From Microbacterium hydrocarbonoxydans (GTDB lineage: Bacteria; Actinomycetota; Actinomycetes; Actinomycetales; Microbacteriaceae): DNA of 64,000 nucleotides. The position numbers and the translations under genes were made by a program. The DNA lies in the NCBI RefSeq assembly GCF_900105205.1, contig NZ_FNSQ01000005.1, forward strand, positions 2,294,001 to 2,358,000, given 5' to 3'. Position 1 is the first letter of the stretch, and each line of letters begins with the position of its first letter. Under the pieces are notes generated by a model. The model was not told the origin of the DNA. It searched no databases and saw nothing but the letters and a program-made list of their open reading frames with translations. Of this stretch, positions 8,404 through 18,222 are shown piece by piece.

Positions 8404-10680
8404 TTACTCGGCTGCGGCCTCTTCTGCAGGAGCGGCGTCCGCTGCGGGAGCGTCGTCGAGCACGGGCTCGAGCGACAGCTTGCCGCGGTCGTCGATCTTC
8501 GTGATCTTCACGAGGATCTTCTGACCGACCGACAGGACGTCGTCGACGTTCTCCACCCGCTTGCCACCGGCGAGCTTGCGCACCTCAGTGACGTGGAGCA
8601 GTCCGTCCTTGCCCGGGAGGAGCGAGACGAACGCACCGAATGTCGCGATCTTGACGACGGTTCCGAGGAACTGCTCGCCGACCTCGGGGTTCGTCGGGTT
8701 CGCGATCGCGTTGACCTGGGCGCGGGCGGCCTCGGCCGACGGGCCGTCGGTCGCGCCGATGTAGACGGTGCCGTCCTCCTCGATGGAGATCTGTGCACCG
8801 GTCTCGTCCTGGATCGCGTTGATCGTCTTGCCCTTCGGGCCGATCAGCTCGCCGATCTTGTCGACCGGGATCTGCACGCTGATGACGCGAGGCGCGGTCG
8901 GCGCCATCTCGTCGGGAGCGTCGATCGCCGAGTTCAGCACGTTGAGGATCGTCAGACGCGCGTCGCGGGCCTGGGTCAGCGCGCCGGCGAGGACCGACGA
9001 CGGGATGCCGTCGAGCTTCGTGTCGAGCTGGATCGCCGTGACGAACTCGCTCGTTCCGGCGACCTTGAAGTCCATGTCGCCGAGTGCATCCTCAGCGCCC
9101 AGGATGTCGGTGAGAGCGGCGTAGCGCGTCTCTCCATCGACCTCGTCGGACACGAGCCCCATGGCGATGCCGGCGACGGCTGCGCGCAGCGGCACACCCG
9201 CGTTCAGCAGCGACAGGGTCGATGCGCAGACGGAGCCCATCGACGTCGAGCCGTTCGAGCTCAGCGCCTCGGACACCTGGCGGATCGCGTAGGGGAACTC
9301 CTCGCGGCTCGGCAGCACCGGCACGAGCGCGCGCTCGGCCAGGAAGCCGTGCCCGATCTCGCGACGCTTCGGCGACCCGACACGGCCGGTCTCACCGGTC
9401 GAGTAGGGCGGGAAGTTGTAGTGGTGCATGTAGCGCTTGCTCGTCGTGGGCGACAGCGAGTCGATCTGCTGCTCCATCTTGAGCATGTTCAGCGTGGTGA
9501 CACCCATGATCTGGGTCTCGCCGCGCTGGAAGATCGCCGAGCCGTGCACGCGCGGGATGACCTGCACCTCTGCGTCCAGCGGACGGATGTCCGCCAGGCC
9601 ACGACCGTCCATGCGCACGCTCTCCGTGAGGATGCGACCACGGACGATCTTCTTCGTGACCGACTTGTAGGCCGCGGAGAACTCGAGCGGAGCGCCCGCG
9701 GGCAGGTTGCCTGCCTCGACCGCTTCGATGAGCTGCGCCTTGACGCGGTCCTTGACGGCGTCGTCTGCGGCCTGACGCTCCTGCTTGTCGGCGATCTGGT
9801 AGACGTTCACCAGGTCGTCGTAGGAGCGCTCTGCCACGAAGTCGTAGACCTCGCTGGAGTACGGCGGGAAGACCGGGTACACACCCGGCTCCTTCGACGC
9901 GGTGGCGGCGAGCTCTGCCTGAGCCTTGACGAGCTGGGCGATGAAGGGCTTCGAGGCCTCGAGACCCTGGGCGACGATCGCCTCGTCGGGCTTCGTGGCG
10001 CCGGCCTTGATCAGGTTCCAGCTGCCCTCGGTGGCCTCGGCCTCGACCATCATGATCGCGACGTCTTCAGAGCCGTCGGCCTTGGTGACGACGCGACCGG
10101 CGACGATGAGGTCGAACACGGCCTCGCTGACCTGCTCGGCCGTCGGGAACGCGACCCACTGGTCCGCGTGGTCCCCGTGACCCGGGATGAACGCGAGGCG
10201 CACACCGGCGACGGGGCCGGAGAACGGCAGGCCCGAGATCTGGGTCGACGCGGAGGCCGCGTTGATCGCGAGTGCGTCGTAGAACTCACCCGGGGCGATC
10301 GAGAGGACCGTGATGACGATCTGGACCTCGTTGCGCAGACCGTCGACGAACGACGGGCGCAGCGGACGGTCGATGAGACGGCAGACCAGGATCGCCTCGG
10401 TCGAGGGGCGACCCTCGCGACGGAAGAACGAACCGGGGATCTTGCCTGCGGCGTAGGAGCGCTCCTCGACGTCGACCGTCAGCGGGAAGAAGTCGAAGCC
10501 CTCGCGCGGGTGCTTGCCTGCGCTGGTGGCCGAGAGGAGCATGGTCTCGCCGTCGAGGTACGCGGCGACTGCGCCCTGAGCCTGCTGCGCGAGGCGGCCG
10601 GTCTCGAAGCGGATGGTGCGGGTGCCGAAGCGGCCGTTGTCGAGAACGGCCTCGGTGGCGGTGATTTCAGGACCTTCCAA
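8404..10680 (-). CDS. pnp: polyribonucleotide nucleotidyltransferase (PNPase)
   Basis: Degrades RNA 3' to 5' by phosphorolysis and can add 3' tails; it acts as a trimer. The 758-residue protein has two RNase PH domains (roughly residues 10-150 and 345-480) with the FFRREGRPS and RSFVDGL-type segments. A KH domain follows, with the GxxG loop in [15 protein letters not shown], then an S1 domain ([26 protein letters not shown]) and an acidic-alanine tail. The start is a TTG at 10680, supported by AAGGAG seven bases upstream and by protein alignment beginning MEGPEI. It stands alone: rpsO, its usual neighbour, lies about 18.5 kb away on the same strand. Confidence 0.97.
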   Translation of the reverse strand: MEGPEITATEAVLDNGRFGTRTIRFETGRLAQQAQGAVAAYLDGETMLLSATSAGKHPREGFDFFPLTVDVEERSYAAGKIPGSFFRREGRPSTEAILVCRLIDRPLRPSFVDGLRNEVQIVITVLSIAPGEFYDALAINAASASTQISGLPFSGPVAGVRLAFIPGHGDHADQWVAFPTAEQVSEAVFDLIVAGRVVTKADGSEDVAIMMVEAEATEGSWNLIKAGATKPDEAIVAQGLEASKPFIAQLVKAQAELAATASKEPGVYPVFPPYSSEVYDFVAERSYDDLVNVYQIADKQERQAADDAVKDRVKAQLIEAVEAGNLPAGAPLEFSAAYKSVTKKIVRGRILTESVRMDGRGLADIRPLDAEVQVIPRVHGSAIFQRGETQIMGVTTLNMLKMEQQIDSLSPTTSKRYMHHYNFPPYSTGETGRVGSPKRREIGHGFLAERALVPVLPSREEFPYAIRQVSEALSSNGSTSMGSVCASTLSLLNAGVPLRAAVAGIAMGLVSDEVDGETRYAALTDILGAEDALGDMDFKVAGTSEFVTAIQLDTKLDGIPSSVLAGALTQARDARLTILNVLNSAIDAPDEMAPTAPRVISVQIPVDKIGELIGPKGKTINAIQDETGAQISIEEDGTVYIGATDGPSAEAARAQVNAIANPTNPEVGEQFLGTVVKIATFGAFVSLLPGKDGLLHVTEVRKLAGGKRVENVDDVLSVGQKILVKITKIDDRGKLSLEPVLDDAPAADAAPAEEAAAE

Positions 10681-10687
10681 GAGGTCT

Positions 10688-10693
10688 CTCCTT
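10688..10693 (-). promoter_or_regulatory. pnp ribosome binding site
   Basis: AAGGAG on the minus strand, seven bases before the TTG codon at 10680. It decides the unusual TTG start. Confidence 0.8.
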
Positions 10694-10892
10694 CTTTGTT
10701 TAGACTCGCGAATCCGTGTGACGCGCGAGCGTGTTCATGAAGGAGCGGATGCGGCCGGATACGGGCGCGCGGGCAATCCCGCGAATCTCACCTGCGCTGG
10801 CCACCAGTAGAAAGCCACCCGACATCGCGCCGAGGAACCCACCACAGGGGACCAGCTCTCCGCCGATCGCTCCATGAGTCGATATGCAATTG

Positions 10893-10916
10893 TGCGGTCG
10901 ACATGCGTCGACCGCA
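10893..10916. promoter_or_regulatory. 24-bp perfect palindrome in the pnp leader / ugd upstream region
   Basis: Ten-base arms TGCGGTCGAC and GTCGACCGCA flank ATGC. If pnp is transcribed from the nearby TAGGCT, this would form a hairpin at the very 5' end of its mRNA, about 215 nt before the start codon. It could equally be an operator for ugd, which starts 129 bp to the right. Confidence 0.5.
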
Positions 10917-11044
10917 TCCCAGCCTATCAGCGGCGCCCGCGAATCCCTCGTGATCGGCCGTGCCGTCGGTTCCGACATCGTCCGGTCATCCGCGGTTCAC
11001 CACCCGGTCGCCCGCGGGAGAGGAGCATCCGCTGTCCTGAGTGA

Positions 11045-12355
11045 ATGCGCATGTCAGTGATCGGATGCGGGTACCTCGGTGCCGTGCACGCCGCCGCGAT
11101 GGCCTCGATCGGACACGACGTCGTCGGCATAGACGTCGACGAGCGGAAGGTCGCCGCGCTCGCGGACGGTGTGGCGCCGTTCTTCGAGCCGCAACTGGGC
11201 GAACTCCTGCAGGAGGGTCTCGCGAGCGGGAGGCTGAGGTTCAGCACGGACATGTCGGATGCCGCGGGATCCGACATCCACTTCCTCGCCGTCGGCACTC
11301 CGCAGATCGTCGGCGGCCACGCGGCCGACCTCCGGTTCGTCGATGCGGCGATGTCGGCGCTCCTCGCCCACCTGCGGCCAGGCGACGTCGTCGCCGGCAA
11401 GTCGACGGTGCCCGTCGGCACCGCGGAGCGGCTCGCATCGCAGATGGCCGGGTCGGGGGCGACGCTCGTGTGGAACCCGGAGTTCCTGCGAGAGGGGTGG
11501 GCCGTGCACGACACGCTCACGCCCGACCGGCTGGTGGTGGGCGTCCCCTCAGGCCCGGACGGCGAACGCGCTGCCGACCTGCTCCGAGAGGCATACCGCC
11601 CGGCTCTCGAAGCCGGGACGCCCTTCCTGATCACCGACCTCGCCACGGCGGAGCTGGTGAAGGGCGCGGCGAACGCGTTCCTCGCCACGAAGATCTCGTT
11701 CATCAACGCGATGGCCGAGATCGCGGAGGCCGCCGGCGCCGATGTCACCCTGCTCGCCGACGCCATCGGCCATGACGGTCGGATCGGTCGCCGCTACCTG
11801 GGATCCGGTATCGGCTTCGGCGGCGGCTGCCTCCCCAAGGACATCCGCGCCTTCGCCGCACGCGCCGAAGAGCTCGGGCGGGGCGAGGCGGTCGGCTTCC
11901 TCCGCGAGGTCGACTCGATCAACCTGCGGCGCAGGGATCGAGCGGTCCGACTCGTCGTCGACGCCCTCGGCGGCCTCGTCTTCGGACGCCGGATCGCCGT
12001 GCTCGGCGCTGCTTTCAAGCCGTTCAGCGACGATATCCGCGACTCTCCGGCGCTCGATGTCGCCGTGCGGCTGCGTGGACTGGGCGCAGACGTCGTCGTC
12101 ACCGATCCCGCCGCCCTCGCGAACGCGGAGGCCGCGCATCCGCAGCTCGGCTATGCGGCCGAGCGCGATGACGCTCTCCGGGATGCGGATGCCGTGGTGA
12201 TCGTCACCGAGTGGGACCTCTACCGCCGCGACCTGACGCCGGAGCACGCCGGGTCGCTCGTCGCGGGACGGATCGTGATCGACGGCCGCAACTGCCTGGA
12301 TGCCGCCGCCTGGCGTGCGGCCGGGTGGAAGTACCACGGCATGGGGCGTCGCTGA
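11045..12355 (+). CDS. UDP-glucose/GDP-mannose dehydrogenase family protein
   Basis: A 436-residue nucleotide-sugar dehydrogenase that oxidises a UDP-hexose (probably UDP-glucose) twice with NAD to the uronic acid, feeding envelope polysaccharide synthesis. The N-terminal Rossmann motif is VIGCGYLGAVHA. KSTVPVGT, WNPEFLREGWAVHD and KGAANAFLATKISFINAMAE follow, then the nucleophile Cys262 in GGGCLPKDIRAF and a C-terminal Rossmann domain with AFKPFSDDIRDSP. The ATG at 11045 (MRMSVIGCGY) is the closest start to the conserved strand. It converges on a glycosyltransferase-SGNH gene, which fits a small envelope-sugar cluster. Confidence 0.9.
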   Translation: MRMSVIGCGYLGAVHAAAMASIGHDVVGIDVDERKVAALADGVAPFFEPQLGELLQEGLASGRLRFSTDMSDAAGSDIHFLAVGTPQIVGGHAADLRFVDAAMSALLAHLRPGDVVAGKSTVPVGTAERLASQMAGSGATLVWNPEFLREGWAVHDTLTPDRLVVGVPSGPDGERAADLLREAYRPALEAGTPFLITDLATAELVKGAANAFLATKISFINAMAEIAEAAGADVTLLADAIGHDGRIGRRYLGSGIGFGGGCLPKDIRAFAARAEELGRGEAVGFLREVDSINLRRRDRAVRLVVDALGGLVFGRRIAVLGAAFKPFSDDIRDSPALDVAVRLRGLGADVVVTDPAALANAEAAHPQLGYAAERDDALRDADAVVIVTEWDLYRRDLTPEHAGSLVAGRIVIDGRNCLDAAAWRAAGWKYHGMGRR

Positions 12356-12374
12356 CCCGACTCGCACCACCGGA

Positions 12375-12397
12375 CGTCGCGGCGCTCGGCCGCGACG
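12375..12397. terminator. two-way terminator, ugd / glycosyltransferase-SGNH gene
   Basis: Perfect 9-bp stem (CGTCGCGGC with GCCGCGACG) around a 5-nt loop, between two convergent genes whose stops are 43 bp apart. Confidence 0.75.
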
Positions 12398-12398
12398 C

Positions 12399-14338
12399 TC
12401 AGCCGACCTCGACGCTCCGGGGCGCGGAGGACCGCCCGAGGTAGACGTAGTCGTCGTGCTTGGCCGCCCGGCCGTCACCGGCGGCGCGCCCTCGCAGCCG
12501 GCGCCATGCCCAGGGAAGCGCGTGCCGTCGCCACCACAGCCCCGCGCCGATCCGCTCGTGCTCGTGCAGTGCGGCGTCCAGGGCACCCAGCGCCTCGGCG
12601 TGCGGGACTCCGAGCACCTCGCCCGCCCGGTAAGCGAGGAAGCGGTGCCCTCGACTGCTGAGATGCACGAGGTCCTCCCCCAGTTCTCCCGGTCCGGCAG
12701 CCTGGGGTGCAGGTCGGTGTCGATGAGTATCGCGCCCGTGCGCGTCGCGATGCCGGCGAGCGCGACGGCGAACGCCGCGAACCGTCGCGTATAGATCGAC
12801 GCCGCGCGCCGTCGAGGCAGGAACGGCGTGACGAGCACGACATCCGCTCCGGCGCTCCTCAGGCGCACCACTGCGTCTTCGAGCTCCGCGGCGAGCGCGG
12901 GCACGTCGACGGTCGGCTTCACGAGGTCATTCGCGCCGATGAGGATCGAGACGAGGTCGGGTCGGAGTTCCAGCGCCCTGGGCAGCTGGATGGTGCAGAC
13001 GTCGCGGACGCGCTTCGACCGGATCGCGAGGTTCGCGTAGTGGAGTCCACCCCTTGCGGAGAGCAGAAGTGCGAGTCGGTCGGCCCATCCCCGCAGGGCT
13101 CCATCGGGCGCCGGATCGCAGAGGCCTTCGGTGAGCGAGTCGCCGAGTGCGACGTAGCGGCGCCACGGTCGACGCTCGACCGGAGCCGAGGTCTCGGGAC
13201 GGGTGGCGCGGCGAGCGCTCAGACCGGAGTCGACGGCACGCAGCGCGCGCGCCTCCTCGAAGTGTCCGAGCAGCTGGTCGCAGACACTCGCCCAGCTGCG
13301 CTCCTGCACTGACAGGCATCCTGCGTCGCCGAAGGCGCGACGCTTGCGGGCGTCTCCGACGAGGTCGGCGACCCGCATCCGAAGGTCGTCGAGGTCACCA
13401 GGGCGGTAGAGCCAGCCGTCGATCCCCATCCGCACCAGATCGAGTGGTCCTCCCCGCCCTGTGGCGACCACCGGCACTCCGCTCGCATGAGCTTCCTGGA
13501 GGGTCTGGCCGAAGGTCTCGCTCTCCCCTGGGTGCACGAAGATGTCGAACGAGGCCATGGCCGCCGCAAGGCTGTCGCCCTCGAGATGACCGAGGAAGAG
13601 CGCGGACGGCACCTTCGCCTCCAGCTTCGCTCTGGAGGGGCCGTCACCGACGATCACGAGTCGGACCCCCGGGAGGTCCTGCAGGACGGCCAGGTCCTCC
13701 ACCTGCTTCTCAGGGGCGAGGCGGCCGACGTATCCGATCACCACGGGCGCATCCCACCCTGCGCGCAGCGCGGCGCTGCGCCGAGACGGCTGGAAGCGCT
13801 CGGCATCCACTCCCCTGCCCCAGCGCCGCACCCTGTCCACTCCGAGGGCGGCGAGCTGACTCGCGGACTCGGCCGAGGGCGCGAGCGTCAGCGTCGCCCG
13901 CCGGTGCAGCCTCGCGATGTGGGTCTGGGCGAATCCGGTCGTCGCCGGCACCCGGTACCGCTCGGTGTAGGCGGCGACATCCGTCTGGTAGGCGGCGACG
14001 GAGGCGATGTCGAGCTGCTCCGCGGCGAGCGCCCCTCGCCACCCGAGGGCGAACGGGGAGGCGAGATGCACGACGTCGGGGTGGAAACGCCGCAGCGACG
14101 CGGCGACTCTGCGGGCCGGTGACGTACCCACCCGCACTCCCGGGTAGCCCGGGAGTGCGAGGCTGGGAATGGGTTCGATCGCGACCTCGCCGATCGCCGT
14201 AGGCATGCCGACGGCATCCGGGGCGATCACGTGCGCCTCGTGCCCGGTGCGCTCGAGGTGTCTGAGGATCTGCAGCACGGATCCGGTCACACCGTTCATG
14301 TGCGGAAGGAAGGACTCTGTCACGATCGCGACTCTCAC
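12399..14338 (-). pseudogene. GT4 glycosyltransferase fused to SGNH/GDSL hydrolase, frameshifted
   Basis: Residues 1 to about 375 are a GT4 glycosyltransferase resembling actinobacterial mannosyltransferases of the MgtA/PimB kind (MRVAIVTESFLPHMNGVTGS, IGYVGRLAPEKQVEDL, HPGESETFGQTLQEAHASG). After a short linker with no stop or start codon comes an SGNH hydrolase: YVALGDSLTEG (nucleophile serine) near 400 and ILIGANDL. The frame then shifts: the catalytic block V (DLVHLSSRGHRF, Asp and His) reads only in another frame that runs to the stop at 12399. A run of five C at 12677-12681 would restore one frame with one more base. The GTG at 14338 is the start; the ATG two bases before it is out of frame. 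This may be a true lesion, a slippery tract or a sequencing error. Confidence 0.75.
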
Positions 14339-14477
14339 ATCCCCAGGATGCAGCGCGATGACGCCTCGGGAACGCGGAACCCCACCGGAGCACCAGAAGT
14401 TCACCGGATGCTGGATCGCCGGTCACCGGCTATCCCGCCGTCGGTTGCCGTTCACCTGCGGACCGCACTGTGGAGGT

Positions 14478-15050
14478 GTGCCCTCCGACCTGCTCTCCGG
14501 CCCGTGGAGCCTGGCGATCATGGTCCTGCTCGTCTTCGGCGACGCGTTCTTCGTGATCGTCCCTGGTGAGATCGCCGTCACCGCGCTCGGCGCACTGAGC
14601 TCGACGGCGGGTACCCCACCGCTCTGGAGCGTGGTGGTCTGCGCGGCCGTCGCCGCCGCTGCCGGAGACGTCTGCTGCTACCTGATCGGGCGCACGGTCG
14701 GCACCGAACGCTGGGCCTGGATGCGGGCTCCACGCGTGCAGCGCGCTCTGGGGTGGGCACGACGACGGCTGGACGGTGGCACGGCGACCGTGCTGTTCAC
14801 GGCGCGGTTCGTTCCGTTCGCGCGGCTCGCGATCAACCTGGTCGCCGGCGCCTCGCGTCTCCCGGTCGGCCGGTACCTCTGCCTGGTCTCCCTCGCCGCA
14901 CTCGGATGGGCGGCGTACCAGGCCTCCGTCGGTGCCGTGGTCGCAGTGCTCGTGCCAGGCGGCCCGGTGGTGGCCGTCGTGGTCTCGGTCGCGGTCGCAG
15001 TCGCCCTGGGCGCCGCGATCGACGTCGTGTCCCGCCGCCTGCGCCGGTGA
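14478..15050 (+). CDS. DedA family protein
   Basis: A 190-residue inner-membrane protein of the DedA/VTT superfamily, whose members move lipids such as undecaprenyl phosphate or phospholipids across the membrane (family knowledge). It shows the DAFFVIVPGEIAVTALGAL re-entrant-type segment, GDVCCYLIGRTVG, and the signature FTARFVPFARLAINLVAGAS with arginine, proline and glycine in place, then two C-terminal helices. The GTG at 14478 begins VPSDLLSGPW, but its GGAGG lies only one base away, so the ATG at 14520 is a possible alternative. It diverges from the glycosyltransferase gene and is followed by DUF5302. Confidence 0.85.
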   Translation: MPSDLLSGPWSLAIMVLLVFGDAFFVIVPGEIAVTALGALSSTAGTPPLWSVVVCAAVAAAAGDVCCYLIGRTVGTERWAWMRAPRVQRALGWARRRLDGGTATVLFTARFVPFARLAINLVAGASRLPVGRYLCLVSLAALGWAAYQASVGAVVAVLVPGGPVVAVVVSVAVAVALGAAIDVVSRRLRR

Positions 15051-15088
15051 TCTCGCATCGACACCAGGCGTGGCATAGGCTGGCGAGC

Positions 15089-15265
15089 ATGAGCACCGAC
15101 GATGGCGCCTCCTCCACCGAGGAGATGAAGCGCAAGTTCAAGGAAGCGCTCGAGAAGAAGAACGCGCACCACCGGCAGGGCGAGTCCCACCTGGATGGCG
15201 ACTCCGCCGTCCACGGCGCGGCAGCTCCGCAGACGCGGCGCGAGTTCCGACGCAAGAGCGGTTGA
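15089..15265 (+). CDS. DUF5302 family small protein
   Basis: A 58-residue, highly charged, probably helical cytosolic protein: acidic start, central EEMKRKFKEALEKKNAHH, and the C-terminal RREFRRKSG that marks DUF5302. Function unknown; the family is confined to actinobacteria. It follows DedA by 38 bp and is ended by a perfect hairpin. The ATG at 15089 lies just after TGGCGAGC; no strong ribosome site is present. Confidence 0.82.
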   Translation: MSTDDGASSTEEMKRKFKEALEKKNAHHRQGESHLDGDSAVHGAAAPQTRREFRRKSG

Positions 15266-15271
15266 CCACAC

Positions 15272-15307
15272 GGATGCGGGAGCCGACGACCGTCGACTCC
15301 CGCATCC
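15272..15307. terminator. two-way terminator, DUF5302 gene / dctA
   Basis: Perfect 11-bp stem (GGATGCGGGAG with CTCCCGCATCC), then a 1-1 mismatch and four more pairs (CGAC/GTCG) around GACC, between convergent genes. Confidence 0.78.
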
Positions 15308-15349
15308 CCTTCGGTGGAGCAGGGCTCAGGTGCTGCTCAGGCCTGTCTG

Positions 15350-16789
15350 TCAGCCCTGCGCGGCGCGAGCCCGAGCCCGCTCCTCCTTGGCTGCCATCTC
15401 ATCGAGCGCCGACTCCTTGAGCCCCTGGATGTCGACGGCTGCGCGCTCGTCCGTCATCCCGTGCTCGTCGACGCCGTCGAGCTGCGACTCCTCGAACGGG
15501 ATCGCCCCGCTCAGCACCTGCTGCACACGCTCCCGGTCGATCTGGCGGGTCCAGGTGCCGATGAGCAGGGTCGCGACCGCGTTACCGGTGAAGTTGGTCA
15601 GCGCACGTCCCTCGGACATGAAGCGGTCGATGCCCACGATCACACCGACGCCGTCGACCAGGTCGGGTCGGTAGGCCTGCAGTCCGCCGGCGAGCGTGGC
15701 GAGCCCCGCCCCTGTCACGCCGGCCGCCCCCTTGCTCGCGATGATCATGAAGACGAGCAGGCCGATCTGCTCGCCGATCGACATCGGCTGCCCCATCCCG
15801 GTGGCGATGAAGAGCGAGGCCATCGTCAGGTAGATGGCGGTGCCGTCGAGATTGAAGGAGTAGCCGGTCGGCACCGTGATGCCGACCACCGGCTTGGAGA
15901 CGCCGATGTGCTCCATCTTGGCGATGAGCCGCGGCAGCGCGGATTCGGACGACGAGGTGCCCACGATCAGCAGGTACTCCCTGGCGAGGTACTTCACCAG
16001 GCTGAAGATGTTGACCCGCGTCACCGCGAACAGCAGCGTGCCCAGCACGACCACGATGAAGACGATGCACGTGATGTAGAACGCGACCATGAGCACGCCC
16101 AGGCTCCAGATCGCCGCGATGCCCGTCTTGCCGACGACCGCCGCGATGGCGCCGAACGCTCCGAGCGGTGCGAGCCACAGGATCATGCCGAGGATGCGGA
16201 AGACGAGCTTCTGCAGGTTCTTCACCGCATCCATGATGGGAGCGCCGCGTTCGCCGAGCCCCTGGAGCGCGAAGCCGACCAGCAGGGCGATGAACAGCAC
16301 CTGCAGCACGCTCTCGCCGGTGAAGGCCGAGAAGAACGTCGTCGGGATGATGCCGAGGATGAACTCCGTGGTCGTCTTGGCCTCGGTCTCGGTCGCGTCG
16401 TACGACGAGTTCGCCATGTCGAGACCGGCACCCGGGTGGATGATGTTGCCGACCACCAGGCCGATCGCGAGTGCGAACGTGGACATCACCATGAAGTACA
16501 GCAGCGCCAGGCCGCCGATCTTGCCCACGGTCGCCGCCTTCGCGATCGAGCCGACGCCCACCACGATGGTGCAGAAGATGATCGGCGCGATCATCATCTT
16601 GATGAGCGAGACGAAGCCCTTGCCGATCGGCTCCAGACTCTGACCGACCTCCGGCCAGATGAGCCCGACAGCTGCTCCGAGGACGACCGCGATGATCACC
16701 GACACGTACAGCCAGGTGTGCCGGTCCCACGCCTGCTTGCCTCGGCGCCAGTGGAATCCGGGAAGGGAGAACCCTGTCGTGATGGCCAT
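15350..16789 (-). CDS. dctA: C4-dicarboxylate:cation symporter (DctA type)
   Basis: A 479-residue member of the dicarboxylate/amino acid:cation symporter family (DAACS), importing succinate, fumarate, malate or similar acids. Diagnostic features are the serine-rich re-entrant loop GTSSSESALPRLI, the substrate/cation motif GYSFNLDGTAIYLTMA, and ASKGAAGVTGAG with the second hairpin. The ATG at 16789 has a perfect AGGAGG five bases upstream (16795-16800), so the longer open frame is rejected. The C-terminus carries a charged tail ending in an alanine/arginine-rich helix. A DcuS/DcuR-like two-component system is transcribed divergently 161 bp away and probably controls it. Confidence 0.92.
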   Translation of the reverse strand: MAITTGFSLPGFHWRRGKQAWDRHTWLYVSVIIAVVLGAAVGLIWPEVGQSLEPIGKGFVSLIKMMIAPIIFCTIVVGVGSIAKAATVGKIGGLALLYFMVMSTFALAIGLVVGNIIHPGAGLDMANSSYDATETEAKTTTEFILGIIPTTFFSAFTGESVLQVLFIALLVGFALQGLGERGAPIMDAVKNLQKLVFRILGMILWLAPLGAFGAIAAVVGKTGIAAIWSLGVLMVAFYITCIVFIVVVLGTLLFAVTRVNIFSLVKYLAREYLLIVGTSSSESALPRLIAKMEHIGVSKPVVGITVPTGYSFNLDGTAIYLTMASLFIATGMGQPMSIGEQIGLLVFMIIASKGAAGVTGAGLATLAGGLQAYRPDLVDGVGVIVGIDRFMSEGRALTNFTGNAVATLLIGTWTRQIDRERVQQVLSGAIPFEESQLDGVDEHGMTDERAAVDIQGLKESALDEMAAKEERARARAAQG

Positions 16790-16950
16790 GTTTTCCTCCT
16801 TGAGCATGAACGTCTTCGTCACATGAGCGTCGGCTGCGTCGCCGTCGGTACGTTCACCGTCCTCGACTTCCCCTCGGCACGCCATTTGTGGTCGTATTGG
16901 TCCCTACCGAGATCACGACCCCCGCGATCACCGTCGATCGGAAGGATGCG

Positions 16951-18222
16951 ATGAGACCCGCCCGCAGCACGGCATCACGGGTGTTCCTCGTGCTCATCGC
17001 CGCAGCGGTCGTGGTCGGCGCCCTCGTGGCCGTCTTCCTGGTCGTCGACGCGCAGCGCGCCACCCACACCGAGGCCGAGCGGGTCACTGCGGCGACAGCC
17101 GTGACGCTCGCCGCGTCGCCGCTCGTGGTCGAGACGCTCAGGGATCTGGATCCCGACGATGCGACCCGCACGCTGGAGCCGTACGCCCTCGACGTCGTCG
17201 CCGGGGCCAGCCTCGACTTCGTGACCATCATGCTGCCGGACGGCACCCGGATCACCCATCCCGACGTGGATCGCATCGGCGAGCGCTATCTCGGCACGAT
17301 CCCCGACCGACCGGTCGCCCACACAGAGGTCTTCACCGGGACGCTCGGGCCCTCCGTCCGCACGATCGTCCCCGTCCGGACGGCGGACGACGAGCTGATC
17401 GGCTGGGTGTCTGCGGGGGTGACCATCGAGTCGATCTCGGAGACCCTCGTGCGCCGCCTCCCCCTGTCGATCGGCATCACCGTCGGCCTGATCGCGCTCG
17501 GGGTGCTCGGAGCCCTCGTCGCCCGCCGGGTGACCAGGCGGATCGCCGGCGACCTGCCGCCCGGACAGGTGCGCGACGCGGTGGCATCGTACGAGTCGCT
17601 GCGCACTCTCGGGGACGCGCTGCGCGCCCAGACGCACGAGCACGGCAACCGCATGCACACGGCGGTCGCTCTGATCGAGCTGGGACGCAGCGGCGAGGCG
17701 ATCGAGATCCTGACCGAGACGTCGCGGCAGAGCCAGTCCCTCGTCGACCAGGTGACGGCGCGCCGGGCCGGAGATCCCGCAGTCGGGGCGCTGCTGCTCG
17801 GCAAGGCGTCGCAGGCCAAGGAGCGGGGCATCGACTGGCACGTGCGCATCGAGCCCGAGACTCCGAAGTCCCCGTTGACCCCCGTCGAGAGCGTCGCGGT
17901 CCTGGGGAATCTCATCGACAACGCGATGGATGCCGCCTCGCTCGCGGACGACCGCTGGGTCAGGGTGACGCTGGAGGCCGCCGACGCAGGCGGCATCGTG
18001 CTGGAGGTCTCCGACAGCGGCCCTGGCGTCGCGCCGGAGTTGCGCGAGCGGATCTTCGCCCAGGGCTTCTCGACCAAGCCCGCCGGAGCGCAGGGACGTG
18101 GTGTGGGTCTCGCGCTGGTCCATTCCGTGGTGCTCGGCGCCGGCGGCACGGTCGAGGTCTCCTCCGGCCCGACGACCTTCCGCGTCGTGCTCCCGCCGCC
18201 GAGAGGGGCGACGAAGCAGTGA
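16951..18222 (+). CDS. sensor histidine kinase, DcuS/CitA type
   Basis: A 423-residue membrane kinase. It has an N-terminal helix (about residues 10-33) and an extracytoplasmic PAS/Cache-like domain (TPLDFVTIMLPDGTR-type strand; here SLDFVTIMLPDGTR, and TGTLGPSVRTIVPV). A second helix (about 168-192) leads to a short PAS-less linker. The SpoOB-type phosphorylated histidine lies in RAQTHEHGNRMHT (about residue 230). The HATPase domain follows, with NLIDNAMDA (N box), SDSGPGV and GRGVGLALV. The ATG at 16951 has GGAAGG five bases upstream. Position beside dctA implies sensing of C4- or tricarboxylates; the exact ligand is not visible. It overlaps the regulator gene by four bases. Confidence 0.9.
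   Translation: MRPARSTASRVFLVLIAAAVVVGALVAVFLVVDAQRATHTEAERVTAATAVTLAASPLVVETLRDLDPDDATRTLEPYALDVVAGASLDFVTIMLPDGTRITHPDVDRIGERYLGTIPDRPVAHTEVFTGTLGPSVRTIVPVRTADDELIGWVSAGVTIESISETLVRRLPLSIGITVGLIALGVLGALVARRVTRRIAGDLPPGQVRDAVASYESLRTLGDALRAQTHEHGNRMHTAVALIELGRSGEAIEILTETSRQSQSLVDQVTARRAGDPAVGALLLGKASQAKERGIDWHVRIEPETPKSPLTPVESVAVLGNLIDNAMDAASLADDRWVRVTLEAADAGGIVLEVSDSGPGVAPELRERIFAQGFSTKPAGAQGRGVGLALVHSVVLGAGGTVEVSSGPTTFRVVLPPPRGATKQ

Larger units (their letters stand above)
10681..11044. other. 364-bp divergent intergenic region, pnp / ugd
   Basis: Holds the pnp leader and both divergent promoters. Visible elements are the pnp ribosome site at 10688-10693, a CTCGCG/CGCGAG inverted repeat around 10704-10728, and a perfect palindrome at 10893-10916. 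A minus-strand TAGGCT that could be a -10 element lies just upstream of that palindrome (near 10921-10926). An open minus-strand frame here has no start signal or homology that I can recognise. Confidence 0.6.

Noticed and set aside
8593..10740. Very long open frame antisense to pnp
   Set aside because: High-GC codon bias keeps the opposite frame open. It has no family motifs, is rich in Arg, Asp and Val, and fully overlaps a certain gene.
10700..10978. Possible 92-residue protein upstream of pnp on the minus strand
   Set aside because: No ribosome site or homology, and it occupies the probable pnp leader including its palindrome.
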